From: Christensenella sp. UBA1259
GTDB taxonomy: Bacteria > Bacillota > Clostridia > Christensenellales > Borkfalkiaceae
Direction: 5' to 3'
Length of the DNA: 15,815 nucleotides
NCBI GenBank assembly: GCA_002308755.1
Contig: DBVR01000007.1
Coordinates: 57,182-72,996, forward strand
Shown here: positions 6,192 through 13,542 of the stretch, one piece after another
How the letters are laid out: every line of letters starts with the position of its first letter
Position numbering within the stretch: position 1 is the stretch's first letter
Position numbers and translations under genes: made by a program
The notes under the pieces: model-generated
Database searches by the model: none
The model's input: the letters and a program-made list of their open reading frames with translations, nothing else
Told to the model about the DNA's origin: nothing

Positions 6192-8815
6192 TAACCTTTC
6201 AGGTCCTTTATCTGTTTGACGAGTTTGTTTCGCATATCGATGAACTTATCGTATTTTTCTCTTTCTGCGTCCACGAGATTTTTCGGCGCTTTTTCAAGGA
6301 AGCCTTTGTTGGCGAGTTTCCCGCTTGCCCTTGCTATCTCGTTTTCGACGTTTTCGAGTTCTTTATTGAGTCTTTCTTCTTCCTTTTTAAGATCGACGAG
6401 TTCGCCGAGCGGGATATAGAGTTCCGCGCCCGATATTACCTGCGACACGACTTTTTCTTTAAGTTCCGACTTGTCGGATATAAAGAATATCTCCGAAACC
6501 CCCGCGAGTTTCTTTATATAAAGCGCGCAAGCCTTTATTCTCTGCGCCTTTTCGGCGGTAATGAACAGGTTGACCTTTTTGGAAGGCGCGGCACCCGTCT
6601 TTGCCTTTACGTTCCTTACGGATTTGATTATTTCTTTAAGCGTTTCGACTTCCGCCACCGCCACGGAATAATTGTGCTTTATATCGTATCTCGGATATTC
6701 GGCGACCATTATCGATCCCGAACGGTTCGGCATATTCTTGTTTATCTGCTCGGTGATAAAAGGTGCGAACGGGTGCAGAAGTTTTATTATCGTGTCCAGA
6801 ACGAAAATAAGCACGCTTACCGTGTCCGTTATCTTGTTTTCGTCGTCGCCGTAGAGAACGGGTTTGGTAAACTCTATGTACCAGTCGCAGAAATCGTTCC
6901 ATACGAAATCGTAAAGGTTAGAAAGCGCTATACCCATTTCGTACTTTTCCATATTGAGAGTAACGTCTCTCACCGTCTTATTGAGTTTGGTGACTATCCA
7001 CTTGTCGGCGACGGAAAGTTTGCAGTCTTTAACGTTCTTTATCGTTTTGCCTTCGGCATTTAAAAGCACGAAACGCGAAGCGTTCCACACCTTATTCATA
7101 AAGTTTCTCGCGCCTTCTATCTTCTCGTCGGAAAACCGCATATCGCTGCCGGGAGCGATACCGAACGCAAGAGAAAATCTCAAAGTATCCGCGCCGTATT
7201 TCGCTATGACTTCGGTGGGGTCTATTCCGTTGCCTAACGACTTACTCATCTTTCTGCCCTGCGAATCCCTTACGAGTCCGTGTATCAGAACGTCCTTAAA
7301 CGGAATACGTTTCATATGTTCCAGCCCCGAAAAGATCATTCTCGCCACCCAGAAGAATATTATGTCGTAACCGGTTACCAGAACGTCCGTCGGATAGAAA
7401 TATTTGAGATCTTCCGTTTCTTCGGGAAATCCCAACGTCGAAAACGGCCACAACGCCGAAGAAAACCAGGTATCCAGCACGTCTTCGTCCTGACGGATAT
7501 GCGTGCCGCCGCATTTGGGACAGACCGTAACGCCTATCTTGCTTATAGTCATTTCACCGCAGTCATCGCAGTAATAGGCTGGTATCCTGTGACCCCACCA
7601 CAGTTGACGGGAAATACACCAAGGCTGAATATTGCGCATCCACTCAAAATAGATTTTTTCATAGCTCTTCGGAACAAATTCCATATCACCGCTCTCAACT
7701 ACACGCATAGCTTCAACTGCCAATTTCGGGGCATCAACGAACCATTGATCAGTCATTAAAGGTTCGATGACTACATTTGAACGGTCACCGTAAGGAATAA
7801 CCATCGGATGGTCTTCTATTTTATCCATAAGTCCCAAGCTGTCTAAAGTTTCAATAGTCTTTTTGCGGGCTGTTTGAGTGTCCATGCCCTCAAAAGGTGT
7901 ATTTTCATTCAGGGTAGCATCAGGATTTAAGATATTTACCAGCGGTAAATTATGACGTTTGCCAACTTCAAAGTCATTAAAATCGTGAGCAGGAGTAATT
8001 TTTACTGCACCGGTACCTTTGGTCGGATCGGCATGTTCATCGGCGATAATGGGAATAGCTTTATTGATAATAGGAATAATGCACTCCTTGCCGATGAGAT
8101 GTTTTAGTTTTTCATTGTCTTTGGAAATGGCAACTGCGGTGTCACCGAACATAGTTTCTGGTCTGGTGGTTGCAATATGAACAAACTCACCCTCCTCGCC
8201 TTTAATCGGATATTTGTAATAATACATTTTGCCGACGGTCTCTTTTTGAATAACTTCCAGATCAGAAACGGCAGTCATAAATTTTGAATCCCAATTTACG
8301 AGCTTTTTGGCTTTGTAAATAAGACCATCTTTATAGAGGCTCACAAATACCTTACGTACGGCACGTGATAGTCCCTCGTCCATGGTAAAGCGAGCACGTG
8401 ACCAATCACAAGAAGCACCTAAACGGCGTAACTGGTTGCAGATAGAGCCACCGGACTTTTCTTTCCATTGCCAAACCGTTTCAATAAATTTTTCACGTCC
8501 TAGGTCATGGCGAGTGATCCCTTGAGCAGCAAGATTACGTTCTACCACCATTTGGGTAGCAATACCTGCATGATCCATACCAGGTTGCCAAAGAACATTT
8601 TTGCCTTGCATACGATTATAACGGATCAAAATGTCCTGCAAAGTGTCATTAAGGGCATGGCCCATATGTAAAACACCGGTAACATTCGGGGGGGGAATAA
8701 CTATAGAATATGCTGCCTTGTTTTTGTTCATATTGGGTTTGAAAGCACCTTTGGCTTCCCATGCAGCATAGATTTTTTCTTCAAAGTTTTTCGGGTCGTA
8801 AGTTTTTTCTAACAT
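6191..8815 (-). CDS. valS: Valyl-tRNA synthetase, apparently chimeric between two lineages
   Basis: Charges tRNA-Val with valine in the cytoplasm (class Ia synthetase). The frame is intact, with 874 residues, close to family length. Domains: HIGH motif as HMGH at 50-53 within PPPNVTGVLHMGH; CP1 editing domain, about 215-380, with TTRPETMFGDTAV and ITPAHDFNDFEVG; conserved QLWWGHRIPAYYC ending at 416; KMSKS at 522-526; anticodon-binding domain from about 610; C-terminal coiled-coil arm, about 805-874. The start ATG at 8813-8815 has AGGA nine bases upstream. The composition changes inside the gene: the part encoding residues 1 to about 410 is CpG-poor and belongs with the alphaproteobacterial tolC-popZ block, while residues from about 420 on are CpG-rich and look Clostridial (LWPFSTLGFPEETEDLKYFY). 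The product name is certain; that this exact protein exists in one cell is doubtful. Confidence 0.9.
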   Translation of the reverse strand: MLEKTYDPKNFEEKIYAAWEAKGAFKPNMNKNKAAYSIVIPPPNVTGVLHMGHALNDTLQDILIRYNRMQGKNVLWQPGMDHAGIATQMVVERNLAAQGITRHDLGREKFIETVWQWKEKSGGSICNQLRRLGASCDWSRARFTMDEGLSRAVRKVFVSLYKDGLIYKAKKLVNWDSKFMTAVSDLEVIQKETVGKMYYYKYPIKGEEGEFVHIATTRPETMFGDTAVAISKDNEKLKHLIGKECIIPIINKAIPIIADEHADPTKGTGAVKITPAHDFNDFEVGKRHNLPLVNILNPDATLNENTPFEGMDTQTARKKTIETLDSLGLMDKIEDHPMVIPYGDRSNVVIEPLMTDQWFVDAPKLAVEAMRVVESGDMEFVPKSYEKIYFEWMRNIQPWCISRQLWWGHRIPAYYCDDCGEMTISKIGVTVCPKCGGTHIRQDEDVLDTWFSSALWPFSTLGFPEETEDLKYFYPTDVLVTGYDIIFFWVARMIFSGLEHMKRIPFKDVLIHGLVRDSQGRKMSKSLGNGIDPTEVIAKYGADTLRFSLAFGIAPGSDMRFSDEKIEGARNFMNKVWNASRFVLLNAEGKTIKNVKDCKLSVADKWIVTKLNKTVRDVTLNMEKYEMGIALSNLYDFVWNDFCDWYIEFTKPVLYGDDENKITDTVSVLIFVLDTIIKLLHPFAPFITEQINKNMPNRSGSIMVAEYPRYDIKHNYSVAVAEVETLKEIIKSVRNVKAKTGAAPSKKVNLFITAEKAQRIKACALYIKKLAGVSEIFFISDKSELKEKVVSQVISGAELYIPLGELVDLKKEEERLNKELENVENEIARASGKLANKGFLEKAPKNLVDAEREKYDKFIDMRNKLVKQIKDLKG
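7540..7610. other. Probable junction between two genomes inside valS
   Basis: CpG density and third-position usage switch here, within codons for the conserved QLWWGHRIPAYYC-DDCGE stretch (residues about 400-425). By hand count, 7201-7500 has about 48% G+C and 27 CG dinucleotides; 7681-7980 has about 41% G+C and 11. Bases 7501-7560 still hold 6 CGs, and 7561-7620 only 2. No repeat, att-like site or transposase is visible. The reading frame is kept, as expected when two homologous copies are joined at a shared word. Confidence 0.75.
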
Positions 8816-8886
8816 TAGTATTTTCCTGTTCTTTTATTAAATTTCTAACACTCCGCGACAATTAAATGTGCAGAACCACAAAACGG

Positions 8887-8923
8887 AAGGCCGAAACTAA
8901 AGGTTTTAGCGTATACCGGCCTT
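8887..8923 (-). terminator. Possible weak terminator or processing hairpin between popZ and valS
   Basis: On the minus strand AAGGCCG and CGGCCTT form a 7-bp stem spanning the popZ stop, with an inner CTAAA/TTTAG stem. Only a short CCGTTTTG follows rather than a long T run. If active it would attenuate transcription from popZ into valS rather than fully stop it. Confidence 0.35.
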
Positions 8924-9463
8924 TACCATCACTCGTTCAATTTCTTTCTGAACTGCTTGCGGTAATTTTTCTTGTAGCCATTGTTGCAAAATCGGCACTA
9001 CTTCGTTAACTACGGCAGCCTCTGCAATATTGCGCACAGAGGAATCCGTTTGAGGGTACTGTTGCCGACGTTTCGCAAAAATCGCGGCAAAGTCATCAAG
9101 AATTTGTGATGAAACATCTTTATCAATTTTTGTACTACTTAAAGGAATGGTCGGAGAAGATATTATATTTTCCGAATTTGTTTTTTTTACGACCTCTTGT
9201 GCGTTTACGTGAGATTTACCCATAAGATGTCTTATATTGTTACAAATGTCCGCAATTTCTTTTTCCGTAGGGTCAGACAGCCCTTTGTTTGTAGCAAAAA
9301 TATCATTTTGAACCGGAACAAAAGGGGTATCAGGCTGCTTATAATCAGGATTGAGCGAAGAGGAAGATTCCTCCGGTTTGCGGTCAACACTGTCATTCAA
9401 AATATGACGAATCGACGCCAATATCTCATCCATCGAAAGTTCTTGTGTATCTTGATCTACCAT
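8906..9463 (-). CDS. popZ: PopZ/DUF2497 polar organising protein
   Basis: In Alphaproteobacteria PopZ self-assembles into a cytoplasmic polar matrix that anchors the ParB-bound chromosome origin. This 185-residue protein matches the family plan. A short N-terminal helix, SMDEILASIRHIL (about 10-22), resembles the partner-binding segment. A polar Ser/Pro/Asp-rich middle of about 110 residues is low in order, and includes a second helix EKEIADICNNIRHLMG. The C-terminal oligomerisation region, AAVVNEVVPILQQWLQEKLP to the end at AGIR, matches the DUF2497 pattern of an 'LxPhLxxWLxxxLP' helix followed by a charged helix. The start at 9463 is chosen because AAGGAAG lies just upstream and the conserved N-terminus begins here; the longer in-frame start at 9550 would overlap tolC. 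It sits 10 bases after tolC and 90 before valS, the alphaproteobacterial tolC-popZ-valS order. Confidence 0.8.
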   Translation of the reverse strand: MVDQDTQELSMDEILASIRHILNDSVDRKPEESSSSLNPDYKQPDTPFVPVQNDIFATNKGLSDPTEKEIADICNNIRHLMGKSHVNAQEVVKKTNSENIISSPTIPLSSTKIDKDVSSQILDDFAAIFAKRRQQYPQTDSSVRNIAEAAVVNEVVPILQQWLQEKLPQAVQKEIERVMVKAGIR

Positions 9464-9466
9464 TTT

Positions 9467-9473
9467 CTTCCTT
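9467..9473 (-). promoter_or_regulatory. Ribosome binding site that decides the popZ start
   Basis: AAGGAAG on the minus strand lies just downstream of the tolC stop (TAA at 9474-9476) and immediately before AAAATG at 9463. It supports a short 185-residue product rather than the in-frame extension that would run back into tolC. Confidence 0.6.
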
Positions 9474-10832
9474 TTAATCAATTGACGTTGATATCCACTT
9501 GTCGCGCGTTTCTTTGTAATAAACTTTCGGGTTATAGATATCGACATCAAGTTTTAAATTTTTAGCGGTTAATTTTCCCATCGCCTGCATTACTTGCATT
9601 GCGGACAAATAATATTCGCGGCGAGCTTTAACAACTTCAACCTGAGAATTAAGTAATGTTTGATAAGCATCTAAAACATCCAGGATTGTACGATTGCCAA
9701 GAGCTTCTTCTTTTTTAACACCATCAAGGGCTATTTTATTGGCGTCAACCCGATCAATAAGGGCTTTTATTTGTGCGTCATAAGCGACCATTGATTCCCA
9801 ACTGCCGGTAACAGATGATACAGCAGCACGCTTGGCGCTGGCAACCTGCTCTTGCGCCTGCCATTTGGCATATTTACTCTGACGAATACGAGCCCGATTT
9901 TCTCCGGCATCGTATAAAGGAACTGACGCATTAATTCCCCAAGTGATATCATCAATGGTAGTGTTCGGGTCGCCATGGTGTTTGGAGTTTGCTTTTGATT
10001 TGGTAGCGCTCCCGGTAGCCGCAATTTGCGGAGCAAGTGAGCCATAATTAGCTTTTACCGCATATTCTTTAGAGTTAAGCACTTCTTTAGCTTGCAACAC
10101 CCCAAAATTGTTGTCTAAAGTATAGCTTAAAGCGCGGTCAAATGTTGCCGGCAGAAATGTATGAATATTGGTCGGTTCGGTTAAATTAGTCGGATCTTTA
10201 CCGATAACTTGTTTGTAAACCGCCTTTGAAACTTCAAGTGTCCCTTCGGCACTGATACGGCTAGCAATTGCCTGAGAATAGCTTGACTTGGCTTGCGCGA
10301 CATCAGTTCGGGTAAGTTCGCCGACATTAAAACGTTCTCGCGTTTCATCCAGCTGTTTTTTCAGCAGTTTCTCGTTATTTTTTTGTAAATCGACAATCGC
10401 TTCATCGCGAACTACATTGAGGTAGGCCTCAGATGCACTCAGGAAAATTGTTTGCTCATAGTTAGAGAGGTTATATTGCTCTGCACGGACAGCTTTGTCG
10501 GCAGACTTGACAGAGTTAACAGTTGAAAAGCCTGAAAAGAGCGGTTGGCTTATCGTAGCGCCAAGTGCCTGAGAAGTCCTGCCGTCTTCAGACGGGTTGC
10601 GATTGCTATCCGTATTAGAATCGGTATATTGTCCGGTCAATGCGATAGTTGGACGATATCCTGATTTGGCGATAGAAACATTTTCATCAACCGAACGCAA
10701 ATATGCACGTTGAGCCTGTAAGTCAGGATTAGTGCGATAGGCCTCAGCTAAAGCTTCAAATACGGTTTCAGCCCTGACGGTTGAGCATGCCAAAACCCCC
10801 ATCAAAATTATCGGGAGTGTATAACTTTTCAT
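9474..10832 (-). CDS. tolC: TolC-family outer membrane efflux/export channel
   Basis: A trimeric outer-membrane channel with a periplasmic alpha-barrel tunnel, serving type I secretion and RND or ABC efflux pumps. It has 452 residues, the usual length. A signal peptide ends near VRA-ET (about residue 21). Two OEP repeats follow. The first contains the coil-forming ETRERFNVGELTRTDVAQAK, and the second contains the matching GNRTILDVLDAYQTLLNSQ, the repeated GxxTxxDVxxA helix hallmark of TolC. A cysteine at 16 after VLA could be read as a lipobox, but the later cleavage site is more TolC-like. The ATG at 10832 has AGAGGTG seven bases upstream and a sigma70-type promoter. It is first in the operon tolC-popZ-valS. 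The pump partner is not in the window, but the secreted protein at 13543 shows this genome exports large surface proteins. Confidence 0.92.
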   Translation of the reverse strand: MKSYTLPIILMGVLACSTVRAETVFEALAEAYRTNPDLQAQRAYLRSVDENVSIAKSGYRPTIALTGQYTDSNTDSNRNPSEDGRTSQALGATISQPLFSGFSTVNSVKSADKAVRAEQYNLSNYEQTIFLSASEAYLNVVRDEAIVDLQKNNEKLLKKQLDETRERFNVGELTRTDVAQAKSSYSQAIASRISAEGTLEVSKAVYKQVIGKDPTNLTEPTNIHTFLPATFDRALSYTLDNNFGVLQAKEVLNSKEYAVKANYGSLAPQIAATGSATKSKANSKHHGDPNTTIDDITWGINASVPLYDAGENRARIRQSKYAKWQAQEQVASAKRAAVSSVTGSWESMVAYDAQIKALIDRVDANKIALDGVKKEEALGNRTILDVLDAYQTLLNSQVEVVKARREYYLSAMQVMQAMGKLTAKNLKLDVDIYNPKVYYKETRDKWISTSID

Positions 10833-10863
10833 ATAAACACCTCTTACAAATCAAACTGTGGCG

Positions 10864-10891
10864 ATTATATTACTTTTTTAAATGATTGCAA
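10864..10891 (-). promoter_or_regulatory. Promoter of the tolC-popZ-valS operon
   Basis: On the minus strand a perfect TATAAT (10864-10869) lies 16 bases downstream of TTGCAA (10886-10891), which matches the -35 consensus at four of six positions. The -35 hexamer lies in the 8-bp palindrome ATTGCAAT, so an operator there is conceivable. It is about 30 bases from the tolC start, in the 145-base divergent gap shared with glgP. Confidence 0.65.
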
Positions 10892-10977
10892 TTAGAAAAT
10901 TACAAATGATGTTAACGATATTTCAAACAATTTTTGTATAGACTGCGAACAATGATTTATAAACTGGCGAGGAAAAA

Positions 10978-13452
10978 ATGGCAAAACATAACTCTGTGAT
11001 TTTGAGCGAAATTGATAAAGCTAGGTTAAAACTGTCGATTGAGCATTATATAAATTATTTCATTGGCAAGCGTGTTTGTGAAATTACTAAGGAAGAAGCT
11101 TTGAAAGCAATTTCGCTTGCCGTGCGTGAATTTGCAATGGATCAGATGTATAGAACAATTGCCCGTTATAATCACAGTAATGCCAAACGAATCTATTATT
11201 TATCTGTAGAGTATTTAATCGGTCGCTCCTTAGAGAATAATCTGCATAATCTTGGTTTGTTTGAGGCCTTAAACAGTATAAAAATTGATGGTTGGCCATG
11301 GAAAAATATGGAGGAGATTTTTGATACAGAGTATGACCCTGCTCTTGGAAACGGCGGCCTGGGAAGACTGGCTGCATGCTATTTGGATTCAATGGCTTCA
11401 CTCGGAATTCCGGGGTTTGGTTACGGAATAAACTATGAATATGGTTTGTTCAAGCAAAAGTTTGAAAACGGATATCAGGTGGAACATGCTGACAGTTGGG
11501 ACGGAGAAAATTCTCCGTGGCAGTTTGCAAGAAACGACCGTAAAGTGACGATACCTTTGTATGGAGAGGTTGAAACAACCATTAATAATGTTACCGGAGA
11601 GCCTGTGTTTATATGGAAAAATACTCGTCCTATTTATGGTATTCCTTTCGATTTTCCAATTGTAGGATACAATGGTAAATCGGTTAATTATTTACGATTG
11701 TTCTCTGCGGAAGGTGATGAGCAGCTCAATATTAACATTTTTAATAAGGGGGGATATATTGAGGCTCTGCGCGATAAGATAGAGAGCGAAACCGTATCAA
11801 AAGTATTATATCCGTCTGACGCGGTTGAATCAGGTAAGGAATTACGTTTAAAACAACAATACTTCTTTGTTTCTTGTGCTATACAGGATATCATTCGCAG
11901 ATTTTTGGAAAAGAGTAATGATTTTCATAAAATGCCGCAGTTTATTTGTATTCAGCTGAATGATACGCATCCAGCTTTAGGAATTCCGGAAATGATGCAT
12001 CAATTGATTGATGTCTATGGTCAATCGTGGGATGTTGCCTGGGAAATTACAACTCAGATATTTGCTTATACTAACCATACATTACTACCGGAAGCTTTAG
12101 AAACGTGGAATGCAAGAATGCTAGGAAATATGCTTCCGCGCCATTTACAGATTATTTATGAAATAAATCGGCGCTTTATGGAATTTGCGCGAAACAAGTT
12201 CGGAGATAATTCTTATAAACTTGATAGAGTTTCGATTGTATCAGGCGATGGTGACAATCAAATCATTAAAATGGCAAATCTTTCGATTGTCGGATCGTTT
12301 AAGGTTAACGGTGTTGCAAAACTGCATTCTGAGTTGCTTAAAACCCGTTTGGTTCCTGAATTTTATGAATTATGGCCGGAAAAGTTTATTAATGTTACAA
12401 ACGGAATAACTCCTCGTCGTTGGTTGTATCATGCAAATACCGAGCTTTCAAATCTAATTACGTCAAAAATAGGAGATAATTGGGTTACAAAATTGGATTT
12501 GCTACGGGATTTGGAAAATTTTGCCGATGATAGCAGTTTTGCAAAAGAATTTATGCAAATAAAACAACAAAATAAAGAAAAACTGGCAAAAAAAATTTTG
12601 AAATCAACAGGGATTGTGGTCAATCCGAAAAGTATCTTCATTATTCAGGCCAAACGTATACATGAATATAAGCGACAACTGATGACTATTTTACAAGTGA
12701 TCGGTGATTATTTATCGATTATAAAAGATAATGTTTATCCGGCATTGCCGAAAACGTACATATTTGCAGGAAAAGCTGCACCGTCATACAGTGTGGCCAA
12801 GATGGTTATTAAGCTGATTAACAACGTTGCCGATGTGATAAATCATGACTCAAGAGTAAATGATATGATTAAGGTTGTTTTTGTACCGGATTATAAAGTT
12901 TCTCTTGCAGAACTTTTGATTCCGGCGGCCGATATAAGTATCCAAAACTCGACAGCCGGTTTTGAAGCATCTGGTACAGGTAATATGAAATTCGCTCTAA
13001 ATGGGGCGTTAACAGTAGGTACGTATGATGGGGCTAATATTGAAATAAGAGAAGCTGTGGGAGAGGATAATTTTTATCTTTTCGGTCTGAGAGATGAGGA
13101 AATTGTTAATATGAGACATACGAACTCTTATCGTCCTCATGACATTTATGACCAATCAGACTATGTTAAGAGGATTATGAATACTCTAAACTCCAACATG
13201 TTTTGTGAAAAAGATTATGTTCTGCTGTTTAAAATGATTTTTGAGGAATTATTGGCTCGAGATTATTTTATGGTATTGGCGGATTTAGAGGAATTCAATG
13301 ATATATTGCATAGAGCTGAAAGCGATTATAAAAACAAGAAAAAGTGGGCTAAAAAAGCTATTTTGAATGTAGCAAGAATTGGAAGATTTTCGAGTGATCG
13401 TGCAGTAATGGATTACGCTAAGAAAATTTGGCATGTTAAACCCGTAAATTAA
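10978..13452 (+). CDS. glgP: Glycogen/alpha-glucan phosphorylase
   Basis: Releases glucose-1-phosphate from alpha-1,4-glucan ends using phosphate and pyridoxal phosphate (GT35), in the cytoplasm. At 824 residues it has the full family length. Motifs: VEYLIGRSLENNLHNLGL near 77-94; GNGGLGRLAACYLDSMASLG starting at about 124; QLNDTHPALGIPEM near 328; NGITPRRWL near 478; IQAKRIHEYKRQLM near 557; and the PLP site EASGTGNMKFALNGA with the cofactor lysine at 671. The ATG at 10978 follows GCGAGGAAAAA. It is transcribed alone, divergently from tolC, and no synthesis gene from its own genome is seen beside it. AT-rich codons match the right-hand block, so it should not be paired with the glgBCDA operon at the left end. 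No unusual residue was noticed. Confidence 0.96.
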   Translation: MAKHNSVILSEIDKARLKLSIEHYINYFIGKRVCEITKEEALKAISLAVREFAMDQMYRTIARYNHSNAKRIYYLSVEYLIGRSLENNLHNLGLFEALNSIKIDGWPWKNMEEIFDTEYDPALGNGGLGRLAACYLDSMASLGIPGFGYGINYEYGLFKQKFENGYQVEHADSWDGENSPWQFARNDRKVTIPLYGEVETTINNVTGEPVFIWKNTRPIYGIPFDFPIVGYNGKSVNYLRLFSAEGDEQLNINIFNKGGYIEALRDKIESETVSKVLYPSDAVESGKELRLKQQYFFVSCAIQDIIRRFLEKSNDFHKMPQFICIQLNDTHPALGIPEMMHQLIDVYGQSWDVAWEITTQIFAYTNHTLLPEALETWNARMLGNMLPRHLQIIYEINRRFMEFARNKFGDNSYKLDRVSIVSGDGDNQIIKMANLSIVGSFKVNGVAKLHSELLKTRLVPEFYELWPEKFINVTNGITPRRWLYHANTELSNLITSKIGDNWVTKLDLLRDLENFADDSSFAKEFMQIKQQNKEKLAKKILKSTGIVVNPKSIFIIQAKRIHEYKRQLMTILQVIGDYLSIIKDNVYPALPKTYIFAGKAAPSYSVAKMVIKLINNVADVINHDSRVNDMIKVVFVPDYKVSLAELLIPAADISIQNSTAGFEASGTGNMKFALNGALTVGTYDGANIEIREAVGEDNFYLFGLRDEEIVNMRHTNSYRPHDIYDQSDYVKRIMNTLNSNMFCEKDYVLLFKMIFEELLARDYFMVLADLEEFNDILHRAESDYKNKKKWAKKAILNVARIGRFSSDRAVMDYAKKIWHVKPVN

Positions 13453-13542
13453 ATTAAAAAGCATCGTCTCAAAATTGTATTTAACGTTTTTTTAAATGGT
13501 TAAGTGCTACATTTATTGTAGTTATCTATTTTGGGAGGAACG

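Noticed and set aside
7540..7610. Integration or mobile-element site as the cause of the valS junction
   Set aside because: No integrase, transposase, direct repeat, target duplication or tRNA is visible near the breakpoint, and the reading frame passes through without insertion.
9463..9550. N-terminal extension of popZ into tolC
   Set aside because: It would overlap tolC by about 77 bases, its residues are unlike PopZ, and a good RBS precedes the ATG at 9463.
10912..10942. TTAACG and TATAGA as a glgP promoter
   Set aside because: The spacer is 19 bases and the hexamers are poor, so it is too weak to list as a feature, although glgP must have a promoter in this 145-base gap.
13453..13542. 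A terminator after glgP or a promoter before the repeat protein
   Set aside because: There is a T run near 13486-13494 and a small CTACA/TGTAG inverted repeat (13507-13521), but no stable stem next to a T tract and no convincing -35/-10 pair. Read-through from glgP remains possible.
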